Positions 1-10,329 of a DNA stretch of 64,000 bases are shown in pieces; position 1 is the first letter of the stretch, and each line of letters begins with the position of its first letter. The stretch is from Ligustrum vulgare (taxonomy: Eukaryota; Streptophyta; Magnoliopsida; Lamiales; Oleaceae), in the NCBI GenBank assembly GCA_963555705.1, contig OY743172.1:20211446-20275445 (forward strand). The letters are read 5' to 3'. The notes under the pieces are model-generated. The model was not told the origin of the DNA. It worked only from the letters and a program-made list of their open reading frames with translations, and did no database searches. A program made the translations under genes and the position numbers.

Positions 1-183
1 AAGACAAAAAAAAACAAATTTAATTTACACAATTTTCCAAATCACTTTTTAACCATCCATATTTTCTCTCTCCAATTACACAATTTCTCAAACCAATTTT
101 TAACTTTATATCTTACCTATAAAACACAAATAAATCCAACAAAAAATTTAATTCGGTTCGAACTCCAACCGAACAGAGCCTTA
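1..183. mobile_element. MITE fragment cut by the window start
   Basis: AT-rich stretch ending in CCGAACAGAGCCTTAG. It resembles the 42990-43170 element, which has the same internal words (a run like TTTTCTCTCTCCA followed by a second hydrophobic-looking AT stretch) and ends in AACAGAGCC. The left end is outside the window. Family membership is inferred from this similarity only. Confidence 0.4.
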
Positions 184-657
184 GTTATAAGTTATAAATA
201 TAAGTATAACATTAATAACTAATAAGTAATAAGTTATGTATTAAATAAATTATTAATAACTTAATAAGTAAAAAAATAATGTTTGTTAGTTATTATTAGA
301 GAATTAAATTGAAAGTCGAAATGATTAATTATAATTTATAAGTTTATAAGTTATAACGTAAATAAAAACTTGTTCAAATAATCAAATATCCAATTATAAT
401 TTGAAAAGACAAAAACTAAAATGAAGTAAATAAATTAAAATTTAAAATGTTAAAAACTAAAATTAAACCCTCCTCCTTTTTCCGGGCTTGGGACTGGCTA
501 CTAAATAGTCTAATTTGAATAATTGAATATTCTAGTATGCGGAGTTAAAATTGTACACGAACAATTTGTTACGTGTACAATTTTTTTTTTTTTTTTTTTT
601 TGAAATCAAAATTATATTATATTTTATATGTATAATAAAGAAATTGAAAATGTAAAG
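184..657. other. AT-rich non-coding DNA
   Basis: No coding potential is seen. It holds a TTATAAGTTAT-like low-complexity stretch (~184-300) and a poly-T tract (~582-601). The left end expected for the neighbouring hAT element (TAGAGGTGGCAAACGG) is not found here. Confidence 0.6.
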
Positions 658-2905
658 TTAAATATCATTTACCTGATTGCATGCAATTTCGGCATACTTA
701 TATTGTATGCGTAAATCACCGTCTTGCCAATCTTTAACACACATCAACGCTTCCAGAATATCTTCTTTGAGTCGGCTCCTGACTTCTGACAAAACCCTTT
801 TACCTGCACTAAAAGCAGATTCCGAAGCTACCATGTTAACCAGAGGTGTTAGTAGATCTTTCGCAATGACGGAAACAATCGGATATTTTCGTTCGTTTGT
901 TTGCCAATAATGAAGTACATCAAATTCTAAAGAATTAGTAGACTCCACATTTCTAAGTAGTTCTTGTCAAAAATAAATTTTCAATTCTTCAGGTATTTGA
1001 AGTGAACCTGATTCGTTGATACTAGAACTAAAAGACATACTGTAAGAAGAAGTTCATTGTGCTTGACTCATTTCTTCCATTAAATTGTATAATTCAACTT
1101 CATCATCTCCAAGTGTAGTGTCACGTGATGGTGCAGATTGTGTATGACTAACAGTAGTTCCTAATCGTGCAGCATATACAGTATACATGTTTACTAACGT
1201 GATCTCTAAATTATTATAAGTAATAGGTTTATCCAAAATCAATGAGCTATTGATTTTTGGAACAATAATTTTCGTACCCTTTAAATTGAAACGCGGGTCC
1301 ATTATGATGCTAAGGGAAATAACATAGGTAAATCTTCCCAATATTTTCTAAATTTTATTTACATAGCAATTATCATTTCAGTAAAAAAAGACTCATATTT
1401 ATATCTATAAAAAGTTCTTGCAATAATATAAAGACGTTCAAGAACTCTTGAACTAGTTGGGTAATATACCCCAGATAATATGTTAGTTGAATCATAAAAA
1501 CTTATTAAAAAAAATTTCACTTTAAAAGCAGCTTCCCAATCCGATTCTATTAATAGAGGATCATCGTCTTTTTTAAGTATTCTACTGTTATAATATTCCA
1601 TTATTATGTGTTCATAACCTTCGCATGATTTAAGTAACAAGTATGTGGAGTTCCACCTATGGCCTACGTCGATGATAAATTTCTTAGAATCTAAATTGTA
1701 TTGTGAACACATTGTTTCAAAATATTGTTTTCTAATCGGTGATATGGTTATGTATACTATAGCATCTCTAATTTTATCCATTTCATCTTTAATATGTTTC
1801 AAGCTATCTTGAATAATTAAATTTAAAATATGACATACACATCTAACATGGAATAAGAAATCACCAAAATTCGGATTAAGAATTCTACATAGTTTATCTA
1901 CTACAGGTTTATTTACACTAGCATTATCGAAAGTAAATGATCGAATTTTATTTTCAAAGCCACATTCTCTAACAATATTAAGTATAGCATTAAATATGTT
2001 GGTTGCGTTATGAGGAAATTCTAGAATTTTAAAAGCAATACTTTTTTATGCATAACTCAAAATGGATCAATGTACTGTGCAGTTGCAGCAATATAACCTT
2101 TTTTATTAATACATTCTCAAAGATCGGAAGTAAAAGAAATAATACCACCATAATTATTTAAATTGACTATTAATTGTTTCTTAGTTTTAAGAAAATATTG
2201 TATTGTATTAGAACGTAGTGTGTTTCGAGTAATACCTTGGTACTTCGGTTGAAGATAACGCTTGATGTATGTAACAAAGTGTTCGTTATCCACTATGCTT
2301 AGTACCAACTCCGCCCCCGCAACGAATTGAACCATCTCAATTCGATTCTCTGCTTCGGAATACATCCATTTTGAAAGTGTTGTAGATCCAGCTCCAGAAC
2401 CACTAGCGGCCGATGAACCAAATTGTAGTTGACTTTGATTCGGTTCAACGAACCTGTGCTTGGGCTGACACTTGCGATAGTGATGGTTGAAGTGTGTAGT
2501 ACCAATTCCCTTTGACCATGCTAATTGTTGTGCACAATATTTGCTCACAACTTTGAATTCAGCTTCTCCTTCAATTTTTTTCCCCGTTGCGACTAATTTA
2601 AAGTGATCCCAACACTTTGAAGTTGGCTTCTTACCTTTTCTGGCTTTTCTTTTTCCTCTTGCGTCGGGAATATCAGGATCATTTTGTAAAATTTGAACAT
2701 TCACATCTTCTTCAATATCGTCTAAATCGATTCGCTGATTTAATGGATCTTCTTCAATGTTGTCGGGAATTTGTACGTCTTTGAGACCAGAAAATTGATC
2801 GTCGAAATGAATGTGAGATTTTGGTGTTGAATCATCATGATGCCCCCCAAATCCAGGTGGACCATCGAACAATTCATTAATAATTCTTCGGTTGCTGGGA
2901 TCCAT
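658..2905 (-). pseudogene. hAT transposase (RICESLEEPER/Ac-like), degraded
   Basis: Three minus-strand pieces follow the usual hAT order. 2905-2117 encodes an acidic N-terminus, a Lys/Arg-rich stretch (GKRKARKGKK) and a decayed BED-type zinc finger: WDHFKL is followed by C and a final HYRKC. 2116-1803 continues the RNase H-like core (ISFTSDL, then degenerate frames). 1802-1359 holds the segment with GHRWNSTYLLLKSC. 948-658 is the C-terminal dimerisation region with LTPLVNMVASESAFSAGKRV and a downstream W. Such proteins cut and paste hAT elements in the nucleus. Several stop codons and frame changes break it (for example after FTSDL and at ~1359), so no active protein is expected. The start at 2905 is the first Met before the conserved acidic leader. 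The dimerisation motif makes the family call safe. Confidence 0.85.
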
Positions 2906-3395
2906 TCTTTTGTATGTGATGTGGTGTGAAAAAATTGAAATATAAAATGGAATATGTGTAAATTGTAATTGAGAGATGTAATGATAAATTGAGATATTGA
3001 AACTGAAATATCAAATATATTATAACTAAGAGATATTTAAATTGAAATATCAAACTTGTAGTATATTTGTAATGTTGAATTGTAGAAAATAGAATAAAAG
3101 TGTTGGTAGAGTAGAGGTAGAGAAGAGTGTAGACTTGTAGTGTAGAATAAAAATTAGAGTAGAGAGTTGTAGTACATGTAGTGTAGTAGAATTGTAGAAA
3201 AAAATTTGTGTTAGTGTAGTATTTATAGGATAAAATTAAGGAAAAAATAATAAAAAAAAATTTTTTTTTGGTCACTTTTTGCGTCACATTTTTAGTTTTT
3301 TAATTTTTTTTTTTTTTTAGGTTTAAATGAGATTAGTAACATTTTTTTTTTAGTTTTTAAAGTGAAAAAACGACGTTTAAAATATTTTTTTCACG

Positions 3396-3567
3396 AGCCG
3401 CTCGGCTCGTCGAGCTCGTTGGCATGAGCTCGTGGCTCGTGCCAACGCGTGGTTCAACTACATTGTTTAGCTCGCCTACGAGTTCGTCCGTTTGACAAGT
3501 CGAGCAGCCCTCGGCTCGTGTTTTCACGATCTAGTCGACGAGCGGCTCGATCCGTTTGCCACCTCTA
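3396..3567. repeat. hAT subterminal GCTCG-motif cluster
   Basis: About a dozen GCTCG/CGAGC words occur in both orientations within 170 bp of the hAT end, often as GGCTCGT or GAGCTCG. Dense short motifs near a terminus are the usual transposase-binding zone of hAT elements. The binding role is inferred. Confidence 0.55.
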
Positions 3568-3586
3568 TGAGAACCACCGGTTCCGT

Positions 3587-3830
3587 TCACATGAGCGCGT
3601 CTCTCATTTGTTAACGGGAGCGACAGTGGGCCAACTTGGATGTTTTTGGGGGTTGACCGACAATTTTGAATTGTTCAGACAAAAGCCAAATATATGGATC
3701 CATTTTCTCTCACTTCCAACATACTCCCTCTCCCTCCACCCCCCCACCCCCATTCCTTCCCTCCCCTGTGTTAATTAAACACGCACATCAATCCAAGTAG
3801 CAAACCCTCTCATTTAAACTCCCCCCTATC
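3587..3830 (+). repeat. MULE left terminal inverted repeat
   Basis: It pairs with 11563-11801 over about 240 bp with small gaps. Shared blocks are GAGCGACAGTGGGCCA, TTGACCGACAATTTTGAA, TCTCTCACTTCCAA, GTGTTAATTAAACAC and AGCAAACCC. Confidence 0.8.
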
Positions 3831-4301
3831 TTAAACCTAACGTAGTGATTTTGGTTATAGGACAAAAAAATACAGATTAAAATCCTGATCAAAGGAATAA
3901 CGTCAAATCTAAAGGTTAGTTTTTTTTTTTTTTTTTCGTGTTTCCATTACGGTTGTTTGTTAACTTATAATTCGATTTAAATGATGATAATAAACTGTAT
4001 TTGTGAAATCAAATGTTAACATAAATTTCTTTACCAATGGTAATTTCTATTTAAAATGGTAAATTTAAGCTTGGATGTACCAATATTTATATATGCTATT
4101 TAAATTATTAATTTTCCCAAAATAGAAGTCTCCAGATTAGTATTGTAGGCTTGAATCTGTTAATTAAAAATGGGATTAATGAAAATGGTATTAGTTGGCC
4201 ACATTTGGATAATGCAAATATTATTAGTTTATTTATCCATTTTATAATGAATCTCATGTATCTATTGGTGTTTTTTTTTTTATGTTATCTTATTTTAGGT
4301 C

Positions 4302-6037
4302 ATGAAGGGCGATGATAATGTGTTTGTTCCTCAAGTGAATATTGCTGTAATTCCTAAAATTGGACAATAATTTAAAACACTAGATGATGTGTTCAAGTTT
4401 TACAGTAATTATGCGAAATTAGGAGGTTTTTAGTACTCGGATGGCCAACAATAGGAAGAATAAGGATACAAATGAGGTGGTTTGGAAAATGTATGTTTGC
4501 ACGAAGCAAGGTGCAACAAATGAAACATGGTAGATGAAGCTAAAAAATGTTGTGACGTGAACAGGGGAAAGAAAGCGGGGACATTCAAGATGTGGGTGTG
4601 GTGCCAAATTGATCGTTGTGAAACAACAAATAGAAAAGTTTTGGGTTATTAGTCATTTTGTGGAGGAGCATAATCACGCACTATCTACACCTAGCAAGAC
4701 ACATTTGTTACGATCACGTCGTACAATGTCGCAACAACAAAAGCACTAGCAGAGCAACTTTCACAAGCTAATATACCCACATGTCAACAAATTCGCATTA
4801 TGGAAATTGATTTAGGTGGACCATCATTGATTGGTTTTCTTGAATGAGATATCAGGAATCATCAATGGGATCTATGACGTGAGTCCATAGGGCATGACGC
4901 CGAGTCATTGGTTCAACATTTCGCATTGGAGAAGTAGAGGAACCCAAACTTCTATTACGTATACGAGACGGACGACGATGGGGTGTTCACTCATTTTTGG
5001 GCAGATTCTAAGTCTAGGAGTTCTTATGTTCATTTTGGAGATGTTGTAGTGTTCGACATGATATACAACACAAACAAGTACTCATTGATTTTGCACCATT
5101 TGTCGGAGTTAATCATCATCGAAAAACTATTGTATTCGAATATATATTGTTGAACCACAAGAAGACTGATTCATTTCTTCAACTATTTTCAAGGTTCCTT
5201 GAAGCAATGCCTACTCAAGAAGCCCCTAAGGTGATTATAACTGATCAGGATGCAATTTCAAAGTTTGTGGGTGAGGTATTTCCTAACTCATTACACAGAT
5301 TTTGTTTATGGGATATTTTGAATAAGTTCTCAGAAAAAATGAGCCCGACACTGTACCGAGAACAATATCACAGATTGTTGAACATAATTAACCAATCGGA
5401 ATCTCCGAAGGAGTTTGAACAACGTTGGTCTGAATTGATGAAGAGCACTGAGTTAGGTGTAAGTACGCGAACGTTAGGTTCCATCCTACTTTAGACATGT
5501 CTTCGCGACAAGGATGTTTAGTAGCTAGAGATTACAGAGTAAACACGCATTCTACAAGAGGTACATCGACAAGTGATGTTATTTCCGGATATATGTTCTC
5601 TGTCGTTGGACGAAGAATGCAAAATCCAACCCCGTCTACGAACAAGTTGCGGATTCAACACGTGGGAAGTCTTTAATTTCGAGGCATGGAATGTTGGGGC
5701 ACAAAACCTCAGAGTCAATGGACGAGGGCTCGTTAACCAAAGCTCGTAGCAACTTTGTAATGGATGAACTTTGTGGCCTCATAGAACCTCATAGAACGTG
5801 TCAAAACCATCGATGATGGAGGAAAAATGGGAGTTAGCCGAAATAAGACCTAGAGCCATGACGAGACACGACTTGTGTGTGATCCAACTCCCGTCTGGAT
5901 GAAAGGGTGTGGAAAGCGTTTGAAATCATCAAAGGAGATAACAATGTTCCAATGAAAGCGAACTTGTAGGCAGTCTAGGGGTATTAGTCATGACAAGAGA
6001 ACATGTCCTACTAAGTTTAGTGGAACATTTTGGTTAC

Positions 6038-6094
<57 letters not shown>

Positions 6095-6123
6095 GAATCA
6101 TTTTTTTTTTGTATATCCGAATA

Positions 6124-6172
<49 letters not shown>

Positions 6173-6311
6173 TTGTATTAGATCCCATCTTGTGGATGAG
6201 CCATACCAACCAGAATGTGTAGATGATGGTTTACAGGATGATATGTATGTAAATGCTGCTAGCAGTGACTACGGTGCATTCCATGGTTTTCACAATACCA
6301 AATTCTATTAG
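4302..6311 (+). pseudogene. FAR1-like MULE transposase, degraded
   Basis: Frames stitched by eye give the FAR1/FHY3 architecture. First is an N-terminal FAR1 DNA-binding domain of the WRKY-GCM1 zinc-finger type (FKTLDDVFKFYSNYAK, NRKNKDTNEVVWKMYVC, CGCGAKLIV, FVEEHNHAL). Next is a MULE transposase core with the first Asp in VVFDMIYNTNKYS and the second in VIITDQDAI, plus FPNSLHRFCLWDILNKFSEK (5147-5494 is the longest clean piece). The tail ends GAFHGFHNTKFY before the stop at 6309-6311. The protein would bind the element ends and excise it. Lesions include TAA and TAG stops in the first 40 codons, frameshifts, and two long TTA microsatellites expanded in the 3' part. A domesticated host FRS gene is unlikely, given the inverted repeats and the decay. 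Confidence 0.8.
6042..6173 (+). repeat. Two (TTA)n/(ATT)n microsatellites
   Basis: About 18 triplets (~6042-6095) and about 17 triplets (~6123-6173) flank TGAATCATTTTTTTTTTG. They sit near the 3' end of the transposase pseudogene and create artefactual poly-Ile/poly-Leu reading frames. Confidence 0.9.
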
Positions 6312-6559
6312 GGGACCTTATGGGAAATTTCAATTATTGTAACTATGTTTTTCCAGTAATATTTCATGTGACTCATTATGTTGTTGTGGATTTATTTTAA
6401 TGTGTAAGATTAAATTTGTTAGAAATAATTGGTTGTACTTTACAAGTCGAACATTTAAATGACATTTTGGTTCAAAACACCGATAAGCACATATGACAAT
6501 ATCAGATAGATTTAGATGAGCACAACAACTAGTTGATACATCACAAAAATGAACAATAT
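6312..6559. other. Convergent intergenic spacer of the MULE
   Basis: AT-rich DNA between the stop of the + strand transposase and the end of the - strand GRF pseudogene. It probably holds both 3' untranslated regions. No motif is recognised. Confidence 0.4.
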
Positions 6560-6998
6560 TCAATAGCTGACATATAAACAAAGGTCCAAAAATTTCAAAA
6601 CATACAGGATACTACAACAACTACAACGGCCACCAAGATCACAATGAATGGAACACATTTTCGCATCTATCTCGACCCGCCTTCCAAAGAATAGGTTAAT
6701 GTTGTGATTCACCTCCGATAACTGACTTTGGAGCTGTTGCAATCTGTCTCCTTGATTCCACTTGAATCTTGTCATCCTAAACGAAATCTTTGCACTACAT
6801 AAATGGAAAATTTAAGATGGCTCGAAAATAGAAAAGACAATAATGGAATCAATGTACATAACATACCTTCGAATTTCAACATTTCCAAAACATCCGATTT
6901 GGATTAAGTTTCATGCAGGAAGTGTACATTGTCATGTATGATCCACATTTACAAACTCTACCTGATAGGGCGTTTTTTGCTGCAGTGAATGAAGACAT
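6560..6998 (-). pseudogene. GRF-type zinc-finger protein, degraded
   Basis: Read on the minus strand from the ATG at 6998, the first exon gives a Cys-Lys-Cys-Gly pair, then TSCMKLNPNRMFWKC. This is the GRF-type zinc-finger pattern (CxCG, TSxTxxNPxRxFxxC) of small plant proteins. An in-frame TGA follows the third Cys. A GTATGT donor and an ATGTAG acceptor (intron about 6809-6871) lead to a second exon with FRMTRFKWNQGDRLQQLQSQ and a possible coiled-coil heptad. The GRF motif binds nucleic acid in characterised proteins. The gene points towards the FAR1-type transposase, the convergent arrangement of two-gene MULEs. Function in this element is unknown. Confidence 0.5.
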
Positions 6999-7059
6999 TA
7001 TGCTGACCTTGAACAGAATTCACCAACAATTGCAGTTTAACATTAGAATTAGATAACTT

Positions 7060-7730
7060 CATGACACTACAAATTCATTAAAAACATCATTTCTTCATAA
7101 CATTAACTAATACTAGACCACTCAAATGATCTACACCTAAAATCTCTTTGTTTTACAAATCAATCCTCATGCATTCAATCAACAGAACTTCAAAAAAATT
7201 CTCATTTGGGTAAGAAATCTTCAGATAGCTCAACAAACTGAAAAAAAATTGCAAATGCAAATTCCACACATAGTCACAAAAATTCTCAAAAACTACCTGA
7301 CACTAAAGATGGCAAAAAAATCCAACAAAAAAAACTCGTCCCGCGGGTCGAAGGGGCGGATTCCTGCAACCCGGGTAGGTTGCGGGGGCGATTTTGGCCG
7401 CCCCACCCCGAATAAATAAATTAATAAAAAAATAAGGAAAAAAAATTAAAAAATACCGAAAAAACTAAAAAAATTAAACGGGGTGGTAAACGGGGCGTCG
7501 GGTTTGACCTTCCCCAACTCGACCCGAAATTCATGGGTCGGTGCTGCGAGTTTGAAATATAAAAAAAAACTTTGAGGGCACGGGGCATGGGTCGGGTCCC
7601 GCCCATTGCCATCACTACCCGACACTATAGCAACCTTTCCGTTAACTGAATGCTCATCAAATACTCGTTATGAATTTCAAGTGACGATTAGGGGAACCAC
7701 TATACAGGATTCGAAGTGTTCATCCATATT
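7060..7730 (+). repeat. Direct duplication, unit 1 (MITE-filled)
   Basis: Begins CATGACACTACAAATTCATT and ends near GTTCATCCATATT. Apart from the inserted MITE (7304-7617) it aligns throughout with unit 2 at 7831-8179 with scattered point differences. Confidence 0.85.
7304..7617 (+). mobile_element. hAT-type MITE, family A copy 1
   Basis: 314 bp from TAAAGATGGCAAAAAAA to TTGCCATCACTA, with inverted ends TAGNGATGGCAA. It is flanked by an 8-bp target duplication CCTGACAC/CCCGACAC (7/8). The interior is G/C-biased on both sides of an AATAAATAAATTAATAAAA core. There is no coding capacity. The related empty site lies at ~8067-8074. Confidence 0.85.
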
Positions 7731-7830
7731 GTCAAATATGGAACCAATGGTTCCATTACTAAGATTGTCACTGGTACTCAGTTCGGTTCAATTCCTTTTG
7801 GGACTTGACCGGACCACGCTCACTCCTATT

Positions 7831-8179
7831 CATGACACTACAAATTCATTAAGAACACCCTTTATTCATAACATTAACTAATACTAGGTCACTCAAATGA
7901 TCTACACCTAAAATCTCTTTGTTTTACAAATCAATCCCCACGCATTCAATCAATAGAACTTCAAAAAAATTCTCATCTGGGTAAAAAATCTTCAGATAGC
8001 TCAACAAACTGAAAAAAAAAATTGCAAATGCAAATTCCACACAGTCACAAAAAATTCCAACAACTACCCAACAATGCAGCAACCTCTCCATTAACTGAAT
8101 TCTCATCAAATACCCGTTATGAATTTCAAATTACGATTATGGGCACCACTATATAGGATTCAAAGTGTTCGTCCATATT
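7831..8179 (+). repeat. Direct duplication, unit 2 (empty site)
   Basis: Same sequence as 7060-7730 but without the MITE. The pre-insertion site reads CCCAACAATGCAGCAACC where unit 1 has target duplication, MITE, target duplication. The 100-bp spacer 7731-7830 is unique here. Confidence 0.85.
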
Positions 8180-8195
8180 CAGTCTGTAACCACTC

Positions 8196-8390
8196 GGCTC
8201 CCTCGCTGGGCCTCCTGGTCTAATGGTATTAGGGATTCCATGAAATTTGTACTTAACCCCTAGGTACAAGGTTCGAAGGGGAGGCAAAAATCTACTTCCT
8301 GAAAACGAGGCTGCCAGCCCTTGAGGAGCAGGACGACCAGGGGGGTGGAAAGACCATGAGTACTACTCGGAGGAGGCCCAGCGAGGGAGT
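8196..8390 (+). mobile_element. Foldback element with tRNA-like core, variant ends
   Basis: Ends are a near-perfect inverted repeat (GGCTCCCTCGCTGGGCCTCC versus its complement, 18/20). The core has a pol III A-box-like TGGTCTAATGG and a shortened B box GGTTCGAA ~43 nt downstream, in the spacing of a tRNA-derived SINE. The A box resembles those of Gly/Glu/Asp tRNAs. Confidence 0.55.
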
Positions 8391-8406
8391 TGGGTCGTTA
8401 CAAAAA

Positions 8407-8703
8407 GGCGCCTTTTTTGTAGCGTACCCGATCCTCTAGGGCTTCTGGCCGTCTACTAATGGTCTTTCCACTCCCCCCTGGTCGTCCTGGTCTTCAAGGG
8501 CTGCTAGCCTCATTTCCAGGAAATGAATTTTTGCCTTCCACAGGATTCGAACTTTGTACCTAGAGGTTAAGTACAAAGATTCATGAAATCCCTAGAATTC
8601 CATGAAGTTTGTACGAGGACCAGGACGACCAGGGAGGAGTGGAATGACCATGAGTAGACGACCAACAGCCCTAGAGAACCGGGTACGCTACAAAAAAGGC
8701 GCC
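8407..8703 (-). mobile_element. Foldback element with tRNA-like core, copy 1
   Basis: A 23-bp perfect terminal inverted repeat starts GGCGCCTTTTTTGTAGCG (8407-8429 and 8681-8703). It is followed by ~90-bp arms (CATGGTCTTTCCACTCCCCC and its complement). The middle carries the minus-strand tRNA-like segment (GATTCGAACTTTGTACCTAG). No reading frame is present. It could be a SINE trapped between duplicated arms or a MITE that captured a tRNA-like sequence. Confidence 0.6.
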
Positions 8704-8887
8704 ATTTTTTTTTTAACAAAACACAAAATAAACATAATGATAATGTACTAAAAAAAATATCCTTACTAAAATAATATCTTTATTAATAATTCAAAGTCCT
8801 TCAAGTGAGGATACAAAAATAGAAGGGCGCGAAATGCTACATAGTTTTTAAATAAGTAAAGTCTATTCTACTATCAACTCTAGTGAT
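8704..8887. other. AT-rich spacer
   Basis: Poly-T and AT-rich DNA up to the stop codon of the acidic-tailed gene fragment. No feature recognised. Confidence 0.4.
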
Positions 8888-9850
8888 CTACTGGGTAACA
8901 CATGACTTGGCATCCGAGATTTCCCCTTGTGCTTCCTCAGCCTCTTCCTCTGGTTCCTCCTCGGGTTCTTCTTCCGGATCTTCTTCTTCTAGATCCTCCT
9001 CGGGATCACTTTCGGGCACCAACTCAGCTCCCTGCCTAGGTTCGGGCTTGGGTGCCAGCGCCTCATCTGGAGAAAACCCCAAAATGTCCTTGTGGTACAT
9101 AGGTCAGTATGCCACAAGCCTCTCGCAGAATGAGTCGTAGTCGAGATCTACGTTAATGGAGGTATTCATGTCCATGTATATCAAGCGGGCTATATCCCGT
9201 ATATTATCCGAAAAGGACAAGATTAAATGATTGATCCACTGGAAGTCGTTGGTCACGTAGCCATGTTGTAATGCTCGATTACGTAAGTAGCTCTCTTGCC
9301 CAACATTCTGGTTGATATTCCATTCCCGCTAGAGATGGCAAAAAACCCCATCGACGAGTACCCGACCCGAACCTGCCCCTAATGGGACAAAAAAAACCTG
9401 TCCCACCGACCCGCGGGGCGGGTATGGGATGGTTTTCCCCGACCGGAACGGGGTCGCAGGGCATGTGTGGGTTTTGGTTGTCCCGACCCGAACTCGCCCC
9501 GAATAAATAAATTAATAAAAAATAATAAGGAAAAAAATACCAAAAAAAACAAAAAAAAAATAAACGGGACAGGTAAACGGGGCGGGGGGTTGACCCGCCC
9601 CGAAATTCGGGGGCGGGTGGCGGATTCGGGATTCAAACAATTTCACGGGGCGGGTGGCGGGTCGGGGAGACCAGACCCGAACCTGCCCCGTTGCCATCAC
9701 TAATTCTATAGAGACTCCTCAATGGCCTACACGCCCGTAGCGGGAATGCAAATCTTGGATCAACTTGGCCTTCGATTCTTGAACTTGTGTACGGCGCGAC
9801 CTATGTACACAAATGTCGGACCAAACGAGTCAAAAATTGGCCACAAAGTG
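8888..9850 (-). pseudogene. Gene fragment with acidic Glu-rich C-terminus, split by a MITE
   Basis: Minus-strand coding sequence whose clean last part (9100-8888) reads MYHKDILGFSPDEALAPKPE, then a run of Glu/Asp/Pro, and ends SDAKSCVTQ. The same frame continues upstream through a TGA at 9104-9106 into GYVTNDFQWINHLILSFSDN, until a MITE interrupts it at 9330-9702. Similar GC-richer coding-like sequence resumes at 9703-9850 in another frame (KFKNRR-like). I do not recognise the family. The long Glu tract resembles the acidic tail of a transposon or chromatin-associated protein, but that alone decides nothing. GC content is higher than its surroundings, so it may have been captured by the MULE. 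Confidence 0.45.
9330..9702 (+). mobile_element. hAT-type MITE, family A copy 2
   Basis: 373 bp from TAGAGATGGCAAAAAACCCC to CCCCGTTGCCATCACTA, with the same ends and interior as 7304-7617 (AATAAATAAATTAATAAAA core). Flanks ATTCCCGC and ATTCTATA match poorly, so the target duplication is eroded or one flank has changed. Confidence 0.8.
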
Positions 9851-9924
9851 CAAGCCACGATTTGGAATTTTGTTTTGAATTTTTTATTTAAAACATAACT
9901 CCAAAAACTGATTTCCATTTAATC

Positions 9925-10012
9925 TGTAACTCCAAAACGCCTGGAGTAAGTGCAGAATTCAAATGCAGTTGTAACTCCAAAACGTCTGGAGTAAATGCAG
10001 AATTCAAATTCA
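9925..10012 (+). repeat. Short direct repeat in a promoter-like region
   Basis: GTAACTCCAAAACG(C/T)CTGGAGTAA followed by GTGCAGAATTCAAAT or ATGCAGAATTCAAAT occurs twice, 41 bp apart. Each copy contains CTCCAAAACG..CTGGAG, a small inverted repeat. It lies 30-110 bp upstream of the TATA box at 10041. Confidence 0.6.
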
Positions 10013-10040
10013 GTACTAAATACAGAAGCTCCTCCTTGCC

Positions 10041-10050
10041 TATATATAAA
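10041..10050 (+). promoter_or_regulatory. TATA box of a captured promoter
   Basis: TATATATAAA followed by a C/T-rich leader (CTTCCTGTCTTCCTTCTTCC) and an ATG ~95 nt downstream. This is the layout of a plant pol II promoter. No intact gene follows. Confidence 0.5.
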
Positions 10051-10144
10051 GCAACAATTCCTCCAGTCTAGACAAACCACAATCACGAAATATCTCTGCA
10101 TTTCTATCCAGCTTCCTGTCTTCCTTCTTCCAGTCTTGGTGATT

Positions 10145-10210
10145 ATGTTCAAGCACATTCTCCGTTCGACTGCGCAGCTGCAGTTCCGGCCGCTGTATCC
10201 TGGGAAGTAA
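10145..10210 (+). pseudogene. Possible captured first exon with presequence-like peptide
   Basis: From the ATG at 10145 the frame reads MFKHILRSTAQLQFRPLYPG and then Lys-stop. The peptide has Lys/Arg/His and hydrophobic residues, Ser/Thr and no acidic residue, as expected for a mitochondrial presequence. GGGAA|GTAAGC at its end looks like a splice donor, so this may be exon 1 of a host gene carried with its TATA box and leader. No downstream exon is recognised. The reading is tentative. Confidence 0.35.
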
Positions 10211-10329
10211 GCGCTCGAGTTACTTCGGTGAGAGGGCGAATATTGCATTAATGACACTTTGTTGAACTGTTTTACTTACAATCGTTAAATTATTTATTTT
10301 AGTTAGTAAACTGTTTAACAAGTTCTCTT

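Larger units (their letters stand above)
658..3567 (-). mobile_element. hAT (Ac-like) DNA transposon remnant
   Basis: The right end reads ...CCGTTTGCCACCTCTA at 3552-3567, which is the minus-strand terminus TAGAGGTGGCAAACGG typical of plant hAT elements. Next comes a subterminal zone packed with GAGC/GCTC words, then a minus-strand hAT transposase pseudogene. The flanking 8-mer after the end is TGAGAACC. I find no matching left end or second copy of that 8-mer, so the element looks truncated on the left. Confidence 0.75.

Noticed and set aside
2877..3287. Tyr/Leu/Phe-rich minus-strand frame upstream of the hAT gene
   Set aside because: Low-complexity AT-rich leader; no domain and it overlaps the transposase start in another frame.
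5990..6311. Poly-Ile and poly-Leu reading frames
   Set aside because: Created by the (TTA)n microsatellites in the transposase pseudogene.
4302..6311. A functional host FAR1/FRS light-signalling gene
   Set aside because: Stops, frameshifts and position inside long inverted repeats mark a MULE transposase relic.
9279..9703. Several overlapping frames with Pro/Gly/Arg-rich peptides
   Set aside because: They lie within or across the hAT MITE and arise from its GC-rich ends.
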